In this document: positions 11,805 to 22,018 of the stretch, piece after piece
Layout of the letters: each line of letters begins with the position of its first letter
Position numbering within the stretch: position 1 is the first letter of the stretch
Source of the DNA: Rhodospirillaceae bacterium
Lineage (GTDB): Bacteria > Pseudomonadota > Alphaproteobacteria > Rhodospirillales > JABHCV01
NCBI GenBank assembly: GCA_018662005.1
Contig: JABJHA010000028.1
Location: forward strand, 1 to 64,000
Length of the DNA: 64,000 nucleotides
Direction: 5' to 3'
Made by a program: the position numbers and the translations under genes
The notes under the pieces: model-generated
The model's database searches: none
What the model was told of the DNA's origin: nothing
Seen by the model: the letters and a program-made list of their open reading frames with translations, nothing else

Positions 11805-12920
11805 GTGCCCCATTCAAAGAACCTGTCACCCGCTGAAGATTTAATTGAAGACGCCCGAAATGGCAGGATGTTCATTCTGGTTGATGACGAAGAACGCGAA
11901 AATGAAGGCGATCTTGTTATTCCGGCCCAGATGGCGACGCCAGAGGCGATCAACTTCATGGCCAAGTACGGGCGCGGTCTTATTTGCCTGACCCTGACAC
12001 CTGAACGCATTGCCGAACTGAAGCTGCCGGCGATGCCCCGTCATAATGATTCACGTCATCAAACCGCCTTTACGGTTTCCATTGAGGCGCGCGAAGGAGT
12101 GACCACCGGGATTTCCGCATCCGACCGTGCCCGTACGGTTGCCGTTGCCATTGATCCGACCAAGGGTGTTAATGATATCGCCAGCCCCGGACATGTCTTC
12201 CCGCTGGAAGCCCGTGCCGGTGGTGTGCTTGTTCGCGCAGGGCATACAGAGGCCGCCGTTGATGTATCCCGGCTGGCGGGACTTAACCCGTCAGGGGTGA
12301 TTTGTGAAATCATGAACGAAGACGGGACCATGGCGCGGATGCCGGACCTTGTGAAGTTCGCCCAGCATCATGAATTGAAAATCGGCACCATTGCCGATCT
12401 GATCGCCTACCGGCTTAAAAATGATCGCCTGATCGAGCGGACGCTGGAAACATCTTTCAGCAGTAATCACGGCGGCGAATTCAAAATGGCGGTCTACGTC
12501 AATAACATTGCCTATGCCGAACACATTGCCCTGATTAAAGGGGATGTTTCTGATGGTCAGCCGGTTCCGGTCCGTATGCACGCCTTGAATGTTCTTGATG
12601 ATGTGCTTTCCGATACCATGTCGGGCAAGGCCGATGAATTACACCGGGCCATGGAAATGATTGCCGATGAAGGGCGGGGCGTTATCGTCCTGATCCGTGA
12701 ACCACAGCCAACCAGCCTGTCTGACAGGGTTCGTCACAAGTTGGGCGAGGAAGTGAATTCAGGCAGTGAACTTCGCGATTACGGGGTCGGCGCGCAAATT
12801 TTGCTTGATCTTGGAATCAAGGATATGATTCTGCTGTCCAATACCCAACGCAACATTGTTGGCCTGGAAGGGTATGGTCTTAGCGTTATCGAGCAGCGGG
12901 CCATTCCGCACAAAGCCTAA
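11805..12920 (+). CDS. ribB: 3,4-dihydroxy-2-butanone-4-phosphate synthase fused to a degenerate GTP cyclohydrolase II-like domain (RibBX type)
   Basis: The N-terminal half (about 1-205) is a DHBP synthase that makes the four-carbon unit of riboflavin from ribulose-5-phosphate; [11 protein letters not shown] (28-37) and GHTEAAVDV are intact. The C-terminal half (about 215-371) has the GCH-II fold, but the zinc-binding cysteine cluster usually found after the VRVHSE-type motif is absent: [12 protein letters not shown] continues without any Cys. GTP cyclohydrolase activity is therefore not expected. Such hybrids are known in alphaproteobacteria, so a separate RibA should lie elsewhere in the genome. 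The start is GTG at 11805, 9 bp after ribE; ribH follows. Confidence 0.93.
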   Translation: MPHSKNLSPAEDLIEDARNGRMFILVDDEERENEGDLVIPAQMATPEAINFMAKYGRGLICLTLTPERIAELKLPAMPRHNDSRHQTAFTVSIEAREGVTTGISASDRARTVAVAIDPTKGVNDIASPGHVFPLEARAGGVLVRAGHTEAAVDVSRLAGLNPSGVICEIMNEDGTMARMPDLVKFAQHHELKIGTIADLIAYRLKNDRLIERTLETSFSSNHGGEFKMAVYVNNIAYAEHIALIKGDVSDGQPVPVRMHALNVLDDVLSDTMSGKADELHRAMEMIADEGRGVIVLIREPQPTSLSDRVRHKLGEEVNSGSELRDYGVGAQILLDLGIKDMILLSNTQRNIVGLEGYGLSVIEQRAIPHKA

Positions 12921-12938
12921 GCGATAAGGAATTTTCTG

Positions 12939-13403
12939 ATGTCTGAAACACCAAGCGTCCTGATCGTCGAGGGCCGCTTCTACGATGATATCGCTGATGA
13001 ACTGGCCCGCGGTGCTGCCGCCGTTCTTGATGAAGCAGGCATGAACTATGAGCGACTTGCGGTGCCCGGTGCTTTTGAAGTCCCCCAGGCTATTCGCTTC
13101 GCCATCCGCTCCATGGAAATCGGATCGGCAATGAGCCGCTATGCCGGGTTTATCGGTTTCGGCTGTGTGATCAGGGGTGAGACAAGTCATTATGATTATG
13201 TCTGTCAGGAATCAACACGGGCGCTTATGGACATCGCCATGAAATACAGCGTTGCCCTGGGTTACGGTATTTTGACCGTTGAAAACCGGGATCAGGCGTG
13301 GGAGCGGGCTGACGTCAGCAAAAAGAACAAGGGTGGCGATGTCGCCAGCGCTTGCTTGAGGATGATGGACGTTAAAAAACACTTCCGTCTTGTGCCGCGA
13401 TGA
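12939..13403 (+). CDS. ribH: 6,7-dimethyl-8-ribityllumazine synthase
   Basis: Penultimate riboflavin step, joining the RibB and RibD products; the family forms pentamers or 60-mer capsids. The 154 residues include the substrate loop VPGAFEVP (42-49), IRGETSHYDYV with catalytic H84, and GILTVEN. ATG at 12939 lies behind AAGGAA. Its last four bases overlap the nusB start, giving coupled translation. Confidence 0.97.
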   Translation: MSETPSVLIVEGRFYDDIADELARGAAAVLDEAGMNYERLAVPGAFEVPQAIRFAIRSMEIGSAMSRYAGFIGFGCVIRGETSHYDYVCQESTRALMDIAMKYSVALGYGILTVENRDQAWERADVSKKNKGGDVASACLRMMDVKKHFRLVPR

Positions 13404-13903
13404 ATGCTGCGACCGAAGAAGAAAAAACCAACCCGGAAATCGACCGTTCGTCAGCCAGACTTGTCGCCGTACAAGCCCTTTATGAAATAGATATGACGGG
13501 TATCGACGCCGACCCCGTTTTGGATGAATTCCTTCGCCAACGCTGGAAATCTGCGTTGGCTATGGCCACCGAAGGGGAAGAAGATTTGCCTGAAATGGCT
13601 GCCCCTGACGGCGTTTTGCTGGCTGAACTTGTTCGTGGGGTCACAGAAAAATGCAGTGAACTGGACGGCATCATCGGTCCATCCCTGTCAGATGATTGGA
13701 GCGTCGAGCGCCTTGAAGTGATCTTACGGGCAATCCTGCGAGCCGGAACATTCGAGTTACTTGCCATGGGCGAGGTTCCGGCGCGGGTGGTCATCAACGA
13801 ATACGTCAATGTGGCGAAAGCCTTTTTTGACGATAACAAACCGGCTCTGGTAAATGGCGTACTTGATAAAATAGCCAGGGTGCTGCGGGCGATGGAATTT
13901 TAA
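13400..13903 (+). CDS. nusB: transcription antitermination factor NusB
   Basis: RNA-binding partner of NusE (S10) in rRNA antitermination. The 167-residue, all-helical product has the family signatures SARLVAVQALYEIDMTG near the N-terminus and ARVVINEYVNVAKAF in the C-terminal half. It overlaps ribH by 4 bp (ATGA) and is followed 1 bp later by thiL. The ribH-nusB-thiL order is widely conserved. Confidence 0.96.
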   Translation: MNAATEEEKTNPEIDRSSARLVAVQALYEIDMTGIDADPVLDEFLRQRWKSALAMATEGEEDLPEMAAPDGVLLAELVRGVTEKCSELDGIIGPSLSDDWSVERLEVILRAILRAGTFELLAMGEVPARVVINEYVNVAKAFFDDNKPALVNGVLDKIARVLRAMEF

Positions 13904-13904
13904 A

Positions 13905-14909
13905 GTGAATGACAGGCCCGGCGAATTTGATCTGATCGGGAAGTACTTCAAACCCCTGGCAAGCGCTGAAAGCGGAGCCGGGGAATTGTCCAATGACGCC
14001 GCCGTGCTGTCGCCGAAACAAGGACATCGCCTCGTCGTTACAATGGATACGCTGGTTTCCGGTGTTCATTTTCTTGAATTCACACCACCTCATTTCATTG
14101 CCGCCAAGACCTTGCGGGTCAATCTTTCGGACCTTGCAGCAATGGGCGCAGAGCCGGCCTGGTACACATTGTCCCTGTCCTTGCCCAGTGGTGGCGATGG
14201 CATCTATGGGGACGACTGGCTCGACAGCTTCGCCCAGGCCCTGCAGGTGGAACAGGCGATCTACGGCATTACTCTGGTCGGCGGCGACACTGTAGCCACG
14301 CCGGGGCCTCTGTCCTTGAGCATCACCGCCATGGGATGGGTCAAAACCGGTCAGGACATGAAACGATCAAACGCCAAGCCGGGTGACATAATCTACGTCA
14401 GCGGCCAGATCGGCGATGCGACACTTGGACTGGCGGCTGTTCAGGGGGATTTCTCTGAATTGGAACCTTCGAGTCTTGAAATCCTCACCGAGCGTCATCA
14501 CCGCCCGCAACCGAGGCTTGACCTTGGCCAGCGGTTATTCGGACTGGCCAGCGCCGCGATAGATATATCCGACGGACTGGTACAGGATTTGGGGCATATT
14601 TGCCTGTCCTCGAAAGTCACCGCCACAATTCAGGCTGCTGATATTCCCTTGTCGAGGGTCGGGCAGGGGGTAGTTGAAGATGATCCCGACTTGTTGACGG
14701 TCATGATGTCGGGTGGTGATGACTATGAATTGCTTTTTTGTGTGCCGCCAGAGCGACAAAATTCCGTCGCCAGCGTTGCCGAGGAATTGAACCTTCCCCT
14801 GACCCGGGTTGGTGTCGTCGATGAAGTCGGCGAAGGCAATACGGTCAAGGTGATGAACGCGTCAGGTCAGGAAATCAAAATGCCTGCACCTGGTTATCGG
14901 CATTTTTGA
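13905..14909 (+). CDS. thiL: thiamine-monophosphate kinase
   Basis: Phosphorylates thiamine monophosphate to the cofactor thiamine diphosphate. The 334 residues fit the PurM-like kinase fold: GDDAAVL-type motif (LSNDAAVLSP), MDTLVSGVHF, KTLRVNLSDLAAMGAEP and SGGDDYELLF are all present. The start is GTG at 13905, one base after nusB, so it is likely translationally coupled. Confidence 0.95.
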   Translation: MNDRPGEFDLIGKYFKPLASAESGAGELSNDAAVLSPKQGHRLVVTMDTLVSGVHFLEFTPPHFIAAKTLRVNLSDLAAMGAEPAWYTLSLSLPSGGDGIYGDDWLDSFAQALQVEQAIYGITLVGGDTVATPGPLSLSITAMGWVKTGQDMKRSNAKPGDIIYVSGQIGDATLGLAAVQGDFSELEPSSLEILTERHHRPQPRLDLGQRLFGLASAAIDISDGLVQDLGHICLSSKVTATIQAADIPLSRVGQGVVEDDPDLLTVMMSGGDDYELLFCVPPERQNSVASVAEELNLPLTRVGVVDEVGEGNTVKVMNASGQEIKMPAPGYRHF

Positions 14910-15008
14910 TTAATTTAACGAACGCTTCCACATTTGAGGGGGACACGATAAGGTTTCACACAAGGTTTTTTGAGCGAATAATATTGTTGTTTGAGGACTG
15001 CTTGCGTT

Positions 15009-15470
15009 ATGGACATCAAAAAAGTTGTCATTATTTTCTCCGTTTTTCTGATGCTTTCGGGCGGAACGGTCAGTGTTTTAAAATTTCTTCAAATTGGCCC
15101 GTTTGAACAGGTCAGTGAAGAAGATTTAAAAGCTGAGGAAGAGGCCATCCCCGATGTGCCGCCCGTCGTTATCGCAATGGATGATTTATATATTTCCATT
15201 TTAGCCGAAGACAGGGTCGCCGCCACGGTGATGATAAAATTGAATTTGGAAGTGATCGGTAAGGAAAACGAAGAGAAGGTCACAAAACTTCTGCCACGCC
15301 TGGGCGACTCTTTTTTCAAGGATCTTTACGTCTTTATCCCGCGCGTCATTCGTCGTCAAAATAAACTCAATACGGACATTCTGACCGAACGCCTGATGAT
15401 GATTGGTGAGAAGGTGATGGGGCCCAATGTCATAAACAATGTCATTATTGAAGAAGTCAACGAACGTTGA
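15009..15470 (+). CDS. membrane-anchored protein with weak FliL-like character
   Basis: The 153-residue product has an N-terminal membrane anchor (about 5-24) with no signal cleavage site, a short acidic linker (EEDLKAEEEAIPD), then an alpha/beta domain. The pattern resembles the FliL/stomatin-like fold: paired strands around 60-85, a long helix with LLPRLGDSFFKDL, and a final strand NVIIEEV. No flagellar gene is nearby, so a flagellar role is not supported. ATG at 15009 is preferred over an upstream TTG because GAGGAC lies before it. The gene is AT-richer than its neighbours, and 285 bp of AT-rich DNA separate it from hppA. Confidence 0.7.
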   Translation: MDIKKVVIIFSVFLMLSGGTVSVLKFLQIGPFEQVSEEDLKAEEEAIPDVPPVVIAMDDLYISILAEDRVAATVMIKLNLEVIGKENEEKVTKLLPRLGDSFFKDLYVFIPRVIRRQNKLNTDILTERLMMIGEKVMGPNVINNVIIEEVNER

Positions 15471-15755
15471 TTTTGTCAAAACACTAATATGAAGTCCCTA
15501 AAACAATCCCTAAAGTAGATGTAGCCGGCAAAATGCCCGTTAATTAAAAATATCTAATATTCAAGGCATTTCAGTCAGTTAATTGCTTTTGATTGTTTGA
15601 AATTTTAATTATTTTCCTTTCCGGGACGGCTTTACAAGTGCCCGGTTGCTTTGGAAACTCGATTCTGTCATTTTCCCCCTGAATTTTTTGTGTGTCCCCT
15701 GATTCTCTTACCCTTGAGAAGCCTGGGACTGTCCATCAAACGAGGTATGTAAAGC

Positions 15756-17849
15756 ATGTCGAACGTCTATACTTTAATCATTGCCGGTGGCGTTATTGCG
15801 CTTCTTTACGGCGTTTATGCCATTCGTTCCGTTCTGGCCGCACCGGCTGGTACCGACCGAATGCAGGAAATTGCCAGCGCCATTCAGGAAGGCGCACGCG
15901 CCTACCTGAACCGTCAATATTCGGCCATTGCCATGGTCGGTGTCGTTATCGGCATTTTGCTGGGTCTTAAGCTGGGGCTTCTGGTCGCCGTTGGTTTCTT
16001 CATTGGCGCCATTCTTTCGGGACTGGCCGGTTATGTTGGCATGAACGTTTCGGTTCGCGCCAACGTCCGTACCGCCGAAGCCGCGCGCAGCGTTGGTCTT
16101 GCCGGTGGCTTGGACATTGCTTTCAAGTCCGGGGCCATCACCGGTATGCTGGTTGTCGGTCTGGCTCTGCTGGGCCTGGCTGGTTACTACATGGTGCTTC
16201 TAAACATGGGCCTGGGTGATACACCTGAAGGGATGCGGCATTTGCTTGAGGCCCTTGTCGCCCTTGGCTTTGGCGCTTCACTGATTTCAATCTTCGCCCG
16301 GTTGGGTGGCGGCATCTTCACCAAGGGTGCGGATGTCGGTGCTGACCTTGTCGGTAAAATTGAAGCCGGTATTCCAGAAGATGATCCGCGTAACCCGGGT
16401 GTTATTGCCGATAACGTTGGCGACAACGTTGGCGATTGCGCCGGTATGGCCGCCGACCTTTTTGAAACCTACGCTGTGACCATGGTTGGCACCATGTTGC
16501 TGGCCGCTATCTTCTTCACTGGTCAGGCTCAGCAAACGATGATGGCCTTTCCGCTGGTTATTGGTGCGGTCTGTATCCTGGGTTCGGTGATCGCCACATG
16601 GTTCGTCAAGCTTGGTGCTTCCAACAACATCATGGGGGCGCTTTACAAAGGGTTCATCGCCAGCATGGTGATTTCCGCCATCCTGATTGCCGGTATTATC
16701 AGCTGGATGTTTGGCTTTGATGCCACGTTCACTGCAGCAGGACGCTCCATCACTGGTATGGATTTGTTCCTAAGTGCTCTGACGGGCCTGGTCGTTACCG
16801 GGCTGATCGTCTGGATCACTGAATATTACACCGGCACAGAACACCGTCCGGTTAAAAGTGTTGCTGCGGCTTCTGAAACCGGGGACGCAACCAACATTAT
16901 TCAGGGCCTGGCGATTTCCATGGAATCGACGGCGCTGCCGGTTATTGTTATCTGTGGCGGCATTATTTCAGCATTCCTGACAGCCGGTCTGTTTGGCCTG
17001 GCCATCGCCGCAACAACGATGCTGGCCCTGGCTGGTATGGTTGTCGCGTTGGATGCTTTCGGTCCGGTTACCGATAATGCAGGTGGCATTGCCGAAATGG
17101 CTGAACTTCCCGAGGAAGTCCGCAAGACGACTGACGCATTGGACGCCGTTGGCAATACAACCAAAGCCGTCACCAAAGGCTACGCCATTGGTTCGGCCGG
17201 TTTTGCCGCCCTGGTCCTGTTCGCCGCGTATACCGAGGACCTCAAACACTACTTCCCCGATGTCAACGTCACCTTCAACCTGCAAGACCCGTTTGTCGTT
17301 GTCGGCCTGTTCATTGGTGGCCTATTGCCATTCCTGTTCGGTTCCATGGGAATGATGGCCGTTGGTCGCGCGGGTGGCGAACTGGTGGTTGAAATCCGCC
17401 GTCAGTTCAGGGAAATTCCCGGTATTATGGAAGGCACAGGCAAGCCGGAATACGGTAAATGTGTCGACATGCTGACCAAGACCGCGATCAAGGAAATGAT
17501 TGTTCCTTCATTGCTGCCGGTTCTGGCCCCGGTCGTCATCTATTTCGTCATAATGCCTATTGCTGGTCAGGGAGCCGCCTTTACGGCCCTTGGTGCGATG
17601 CTGCTGGGTTCCATCGTCACCGGGCTTTTCGTCGCTATCTCGATGACATCAGGTGGCGGTGCGTGGGATAACGCCAAGAAGTACATCGAAGATGGCAACC
17701 ACGGCGGCAAGGGCTCAGACGCCCACAAGGCTGCGGTTACTGGTGATACCGTCGGTGATCCCTACAAGGATACCGCAGGTCCAGCCATTAACCCGATGAT
17801 CAAGATCATCAACATTGTGGCCATTCTGATGCTGGCAATTCTGTCCTAA
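15756..17849 (+). CDS. hppA: H+-translocating membrane pyrophosphatase (K+-independent type)
   Basis: Couples pyrophosphate hydrolysis to proton export across the inner membrane. The 697-residue, about 16-helix protein has the pyrophosphate-binding motifs [22 protein letters not shown] and [19 protein letters not shown]. The [10 protein letters not shown] segment has Lys at 470 and Thr at 473; K+-dependent members carry Ala at the first of these, so this should be the K+-independent subclass. ATG at 15756 follows GAGGTATGTAAAGC. A strong intrinsic terminator follows the stop, so it is probably monocistronic. The upstream 285 bp presumably holds its promoter, but I could not pick out a convincing -10/-35. 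Confidence 0.97.
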   Translation: MSNVYTLIIAGGVIALLYGVYAIRSVLAAPAGTDRMQEIASAIQEGARAYLNRQYSAIAMVGVVIGILLGLKLGLLVAVGFFIGAILSGLAGYVGMNVSVRANVRTAEAARSVGLAGGLDIAFKSGAITGMLVVGLALLGLAGYYMVLLNMGLGDTPEGMRHLLEALVALGFGASLISIFARLGGGIFTKGADVGADLVGKIEAGIPEDDPRNPGVIADNVGDNVGDCAGMAADLFETYAVTMVGTMLLAAIFFTGQAQQTMMAFPLVIGAVCILGSVIATWFVKLGASNNIMGALYKGFIASMVISAILIAGIISWMFGFDATFTAAGRSITGMDLFLSALTGLVVTGLIVWITEYYTGTEHRPVKSVAAASETGDATNIIQGLAISMESTALPVIVICGGIISAFLTAGLFGLAIAATTMLALAGMVVALDAFGPVTDNAGGIAEMAELPEEVRKTTDALDAVGNTTKAVTKGYAIGSAGFAALVLFAAYTEDLKHYFPDVNVTFNLQDPFVVVGLFIGGLLPFLFGSMGMMAVGRAGGELVVEIRRQFREIPGIMEGTGKPEYGKCVDMLTKTAIKEMIVPSLLPVLAPVVIYFVIMPIAGQGAAFTALGAMLLGSIVTGLFVAISMTSGGGAWDNAKKYIEDGNHGGKGSDAHKAAVTGDTVGDPYKDTAGPAINPMIKIINIVAILMLAILS

Positions 17850-17876
17850 TTCAGAAGACCATCATTACAAATTAAA

Positions 17877-17909
17877 GTCCCCGGAGGGTTCGCCTTCTGG
17901 GGACTTTTT
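17877..17909 (+). terminator. rho-independent terminator after hppA
   Basis: The 12-bp stem GTCCCCGGAGGG/CCTTCTGGGGAC (two G-T pairs) closes a TTCG tetraloop at 17889-17892 and is followed by five T. It lies 28 bp after the hppA stop. Confidence 0.93.
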
Positions 17910-17927
17910 ATGACTTGATTTTGTGCC

Positions 17928-18362
17928 TTAGTTGAAGCGGCCCAGGTTTCCGAACAACTGATCTATCAGGGTGAATTCGTTGCCGGCGGTTGGCGTTTTG
18001 CGATCAATGGGCTGGATCTTTTTGCCGTTTTCCGCCGTAAGGGTTTCGATCGTCGTGACAAATCCTTCCTCGTCGAATTTCAGGATAAGGACTTTTCTCT
18101 CTTTGACCTCGGGCTCGAAGAAGGCAAGGGTTTCGGTCCGTTGGGAGATATAGAACCAGGTCTCCTGATCAAAAACGGCAATGGTGGACGGGGTTCCGAG
18201 AATTTCCTTGATTTCAGCGCGTGATTGTTCGCCCGGCACGATCTCGCTTAGGCGTTCCGGGTCAGGCAAATTGCCGCGCACGTCAATCTTCGGTGTACAG
18301 GCGCCAAGTAGCGCCATCAGGCAAAAGGAAAATAAAAGCTTTGAAGGTTTTGATATCGACAT
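17928..18362 (-). CDS. bamE: outer-membrane assembly lipoprotein BamE/SmpA family
   Basis: Small lipoprotein subunit of the BAM complex that inserts beta-barrel proteins. From ATG at 18362 (after GGGGG at suitable distance) the 144-residue product has a lipoprotein signal ending LLGAC (Cys at about residue 22), then the SmpA/OmlA domain with SRAEIKEILGTPS, WFYIS and LILKFDEEG. Longer reading frames upstream lack a sensible signal peptide. It is convergent with hppA, and divergent from the cytochrome bc1 chaperone gene with 111 bp between starts. Confidence 0.93.
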   Translation of the reverse strand: MSISKPSKLLFSFCLMALLGACTPKIDVRGNLPDPERLSEIVPGEQSRAEIKEILGTPSTIAVFDQETWFYISQRTETLAFFEPEVKERKVLILKFDEEGFVTTIETLTAENGKKIQPIDRKTPTAGNEFTLIDQLFGNLGRFN

Positions 18363-18473
18363 TATTACTTGGCCCCCGTTAAGGCAGAGGGTGCGTCTAT
18401 ACTGCATCAGATACCTATTAGTACATGATAAAACACAGCAATCGAAGTCTGTTATCAAAAGTCAGATATTAAA

Positions 18474-19025
18474 ATGAACATCCTGAAGAATTTTTTCTCT
18501 TTTTCCCGCGAGAAAGAAACCGCCCATAAGATGTATCAAATCATCGTCGAGCAGGCGCGGTTGCCTGTCTTTTACAAAGACCTTGGCGTTGCCGACACCT
18601 TCGACGGACGTTTTGATATGATCTCCCTGCATATGATTATTGTCATCCGTCGTTTGAAATCTGACGTTGAGCAAACCCGTAAACTGTCTCAGGCCCTGTT
18701 TGATTACATGTTCGACGATATCGACCTGAACCTGCGTGAAATGGGAATAGGGGACATGGGAGTGCTCGTCAGGGTCAAGAAGATGGCCAAAGCCTTTTAT
18801 GGCCGCCTTGAATCTTACGATCAGGGACTTTCACAGGACGATGATACGAATTTGGCGTCAGCCCTTGAACGCAACCTGTTTCGCGAAAATGAGACGACGC
18901 CGAAGAATCTGGCTCTTTTCGTCGCCTATATGCGCCGTGAGGCTGCCCGTCTGGATGCCTGTACAGTCGATGCCCTGATGAAAGGCGAGCTTCAATTTAG
19001 TCCGCCATCGGGATTGGAGGCATGA
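18474..19025 (+). CDS. ubiquinol-cytochrome c chaperone (Cbp3 family)
   Basis: Assembly factor family for the cytochrome bc1 complex, related to mitochondrial Cbp3/UQCC1. The 183-residue protein has the family hallmarks: an early helix AHKMYQIIVEQARLPVFYKDLG, FDMISLHMIIVIRRL, the repeated LFDYMFDDIDLNLREMGIGDMGV segment and MAKAFYGRLESYDQGL. There is no signal or membrane segment, so it acts in the cytoplasm. Its stop overlaps the yceD start by four bases (ATGA). Confidence 0.93.
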   Translation: MNILKNFFSFSREKETAHKMYQIIVEQARLPVFYKDLGVADTFDGRFDMISLHMIIVIRRLKSDVEQTRKLSQALFDYMFDDIDLNLREMGIGDMGVLVRVKKMAKAFYGRLESYDQGLSQDDDTNLASALERNLFRENETTPKNLALFVAYMRREAARLDACTVDALMKGELQFSPPSGLEA

Positions 19026-19585
19026 ATAAAGCGATGGATATAAAACCGGAATTCAGCTTTTTCATCAACTGCGAGACAGTGAAGGAAGCCGAAAAAACTT
19101 ATCATATCGAAGCCAGTAACGACGAACGCAAAGCGCTTGCCAAACGTCTCGATCTGTTGAGCCTGGACAGCCTGAAGGTTAACGCTGTCGTGTCCAGGCA
19201 ATCATCAGATCTGGTGCACGTTTCGTGTGATTGCAGTGCAGATTATATCCAGGCTTGCGTTGTTTCTTCCAAGCCATTGAAAAATCATTATGATTTTACT
19301 TTTGAGCGCACATTTAGCGCTACAGCTAAAGCTTATTTTGGCAGTGACGTTGAACCCGATGAAGAGGAGAGGGGGCTTGATGAGGAGATTCCCGAGCCGC
19401 CGGATACAATGACCGACGGTGGTTTTGATCTTGGCGAAAGCGTCGCCGAACAGCTATTATTGGAGATTGATCCCTTTCCACGTGCCGATGATGCTGTCTT
19501 CAATGATTTATCGAGCGCCGGGGACGATGATGGTACACAGAGGGCTAATCCGTTTGCCGTCCTTGAACAGCTGAAAAAGAAATAA
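19022..19585 (+). CDS. yceD: YceD/DUF177 family 23S rRNA accumulation protein
   Basis: Family linked to large-subunit rRNA synthesis or processing and almost always encoded just before rpmF, as here. The 187 residues have two conserved cysteines (HVSCDCSADYIQACV), a strongly acidic stretch (EPDEEERGLDEEIPE) and the ending NPFAVLEQLKKK typical of the family C-terminus. It is coupled to the upstream chaperone gene by a 4-bp overlap; rpmF lies 90 bp downstream. Confidence 0.92.
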   Translation: MNKAMDIKPEFSFFINCETVKEAEKTYHIEASNDERKALAKRLDLLSLDSLKVNAVVSRQSSDLVHVSCDCSADYIQACVVSSKPLKNHYDFTFERTFSATAKAYFGSDVEPDEEERGLDEEIPEPPDTMTDGGFDLGESVAEQLLLEIDPFPRADDAVFNDLSSAGDDDGTQRANPFAVLEQLKKK

Positions 19586-19675
19586 AATTTATCTGTGATG
19601 CAGCTTGCCCCGGGGGCATTTATTGTATAAGAAACACCGCTTCGCTCTATGTAAGCGCAACCGAGAGAACTGATT

Positions 19676-19861
19676 ATGGCCGTCCCTAAAAAGAAAATTT
19701 CAAAATCGCGTCGCAACATGCGCCGTTCCCATGACGCGCTTAAGGGCGCGAGCTATGAGGAATGCTCTGAATGCGGCGAATTAAAGCGCCCGCATCACGT
19801 TTGCGCATCTTGTGGTCAATACAAAGGCCGTGAAGTCATGGAAGCTGGTGACGCCGCCTAA
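19676..19861 (+). CDS. rpmF: 50S ribosomal protein L32 (zinc-binding form)
   Basis: The 61-residue ribosomal protein has the usual [23 protein letters not shown]-terminus. Four cysteines, C30, C33, C43 and C46 (CSEC, CASC), form the zinc ribbon, so this is the C+ paralogue. It is preceded by GAGAAC and lies between yceD and plsX, the classical order. Confidence 0.97.
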   Translation: MAVPKKKISKSRRNMRRSHDALKGASYEECSECGELKRPHHVCASCGQYKGREVMEAGDAA

Positions 19862-19913
19862 TCCTGTATAGGATTAGTTCCTGGTTTTCTGGTCACTACA
19901 CAAGGACTTTTCT

Positions 19914-20960
19914 GTGAGTACGCGTAATTTAACGCTTTCACTTGACGCCATGGGTGGTGATAACGCCCCGGGTATGGTGGTGGATGGCATCAGCCTTGCG
20001 CTTGCGCGTATGCCGCATGTTGATTTCCTGCTGTTCGGTGACGAGAAACAATTAATCCCGCTATTGGATAAAACACCATCCGTACGGGAAGTTTGTCAGG
20101 TTCGTCATACCGAAGATACCGTTTCCAACGATGAAAAGGCCGGCGTCGCCCTGCGTTCCGGTCGTAATTCAAGCATGCGTCTGGCCATTAACGCGGTCAA
20201 TGATGGCGAAGCCGCAGGAATCGTATCGGCTGGCAATACCGGCGCCTTGATGGCGATGGCGAAATTTGTCCTGAAAACCCTTCCCGGTATTGATCGCCCG
20301 GCGATCGCTAAAAACTTCCCGACCATGCACGGCGACTGCATCATTTTGGACCTGGGCGCCAATGTTCAGTGCGACGCCGATAATCTTGTCCAGTTTGCCG
20401 TCATGGGTGAAGCTTACGCGCGCAAGGTGTTGGGTATAGAGCAACCGTCCATCGGTATCCTCAACATCGGTTCCGAAGATGTCAAAGGTCATGAACAACT
20501 GCAACATGCGGCGGCCATGCTTCAGGAAATCAATCTTCCCATCCGCTTCCACGGTTTTGTTGAAGGTGACGATATTACCAAGGGTACGGTTGACGTTGTC
20601 GTCACAGACGGCTTCACCGGCAATATCGCCCTGAAAACAGCGGAAGGCACTGCCCGCATGTTCAGTACCTTCCTGAAAGAAGCCATGATGGGCTCACTTT
20701 CCTCCAGGATCGGGGCCTTGCTGGCAAAAAATTCTCTATCAAAGTTCAAGGACCGGATCGATCCCCGGCGCTATAACGGCGCCATGTTTCTTGGTTTAAA
20801 CGGGATTTGCATCAAGAGCCACGGCGGCACCGATGCTTTTGGATTCGCCAATGCCCTCGATGTCGCGGTCGAACTGATATCCGATGACCTCAACGATGTT
20901 ATTAAGGAAGACCTCTCTCATCTGGATGAGTTACATCCTGAGGCCTTAAGCAATTCATGA
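19914..20960 (+). CDS. plsX: phosphate acyltransferase PlsX
   Basis: Converts acyl-ACP to acyl-phosphate for glycerol-3-phosphate acylation by PlsY in phospholipid synthesis. The 348 residues start with the [13 protein letters not shown] family motif, and [10 protein letters not shown] and [14 protein letters not shown] are present. The start is GTG at 19914 behind AAGGAC. Its stop overlaps the fabH start by 4 bp. Confidence 0.97.
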   Translation: MSTRNLTLSLDAMGGDNAPGMVVDGISLALARMPHVDFLLFGDEKQLIPLLDKTPSVREVCQVRHTEDTVSNDEKAGVALRSGRNSSMRLAINAVNDGEAAGIVSAGNTGALMAMAKFVLKTLPGIDRPAIAKNFPTMHGDCIILDLGANVQCDADNLVQFAVMGEAYARKVLGIEQPSIGILNIGSEDVKGHEQLQHAAAMLQEINLPIRFHGFVEGDDITKGTVDVVVTDGFTGNIALKTAEGTARMFSTFLKEAMMGSLSSRIGALLAKNSLSKFKDRIDPRRYNGAMFLGLNGICIKSHGGTDAFGFANALDVAVELISDDLNDVIKEDLSHLDELHPEALSNS

Positions 20961-21913
20961 CGATACATTCACGGATCACTGGTACCGGTTCATACCTTCC
21001 CGAACGAATTGTCACCAATGCCGAGTTGGCGAAGAGCGTCGATACCTCCGATGAGTGGATCGTCGAACGCACCGGTATTCGCCAACGTCATATTGCCGCC
21101 GATGACGAAACAACGGCCAATATTGCTTATCAGGCAGCACTTCGCGCCCTTGATGCCGCTGCTATCAGCATTGCCGAAATCGACCTTATCGTGCTGGCTA
21201 CAGCGACACCTGACAACACCTTCCCATCGACGGCGACCAAGGTTCAGTCCTTACTTGGCATGACCCATGGGGCGGCCTTTGATATTCAGGCTGTCTGTTC
21301 GGGTTTTATCTACGCCCTCGCAACCGCTGACAATTTCATCAAGGCCGGGCAGGCGGAACGGGTTTTGGTTATTGGTGCTGAAACATTTTCGCGCATTCTC
21401 GACTGGGAAGATCGTACAACCTGTGTGTTGTTTGGTGACGGCGGCGGTGCTGTCGTCCTGGAAAAATCCGAAAAAGAAGGCGTTCTTTCTACGCACCTTC
21501 ATTCAGATGGCCGCTACGGCAATTTGCTTTATGTAGACGGCGGGCCCTCAACAACCCAGAGCGTTGGTCATTTACGGATGTCGGGCCGTGAGGTTTTTCG
21601 TCATGCTGTGGTCAATTTGGCCAATGTGGTCGATGAAGCCCTGGCTGCCAACGACTATCAACGTTCAGATATTGACTGGCTGGTTCCCCATCAGGCCAAC
21701 CTGCGTATCCTTACGGGTACGGCTCGCAAGCTGGGCCTTGGTGAAGACAGGATTGTGATTACCGTCGACAAGCACGCCAACACTTCTGCCGCATCCATTC
21801 CGTTGGCCCTGGACGAAGCCGTCCGCGATGGCCGCGTACAGGAAGGACAACTTGTACTGATGGAAGCCATGGGTGGTGGCTTCACTTGGGGCGCCGCTCT
21901 GGTCCGCTGGTAG
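20957..21913 (+). CDS. fabH: beta-ketoacyl-ACP synthase III
   Basis: Starts fatty acid synthesis by condensing acetyl-CoA with malonyl-ACP. The thiolase-fold catalytic triad is visible: C114 (AVCSGF), H245 (PHQANLR) and N275 (HANTSAAS). The 318 residues match the family. It is translationally coupled to plsX by an ATGA overlap. Confidence 0.97.
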   Translation: MTIHSRITGTGSYLPERIVTNAELAKSVDTSDEWIVERTGIRQRHIAADDETTANIAYQAALRALDAAAISIAEIDLIVLATATPDNTFPSTATKVQSLLGMTHGAAFDIQAVCSGFIYALATADNFIKAGQAERVLVIGAETFSRILDWEDRTTCVLFGDGGGAVVLEKSEKEGVLSTHLHSDGRYGNLLYVDGGPSTTQSVGHLRMSGREVFRHAVVNLANVVDEALAANDYQRSDIDWLVPHQANLRILTGTARKLGLGEDRIVITVDKHANTSAASIPLALDEAVRDGRVQEGQLVLMEAMGGGFTWGAALVRW

Positions 21914-22018
21914 ATAACACCAACAAAATTAGTCACTTCCCGGCATCCCTTTGATATTGACGGATTTCTTCGGGAGCGATAACCTCTCCATCTCATTTGC
22001 CAATTAGGATTGAGCAAG

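Noticed and set aside
19858-19877. CTAATCC/GGATTAG hairpin at the rpmF stop as terminator
   Set aside because: Arms are AT-rich with only seven pairs and no T-run follows; plsX is expected to be co-transcribed.
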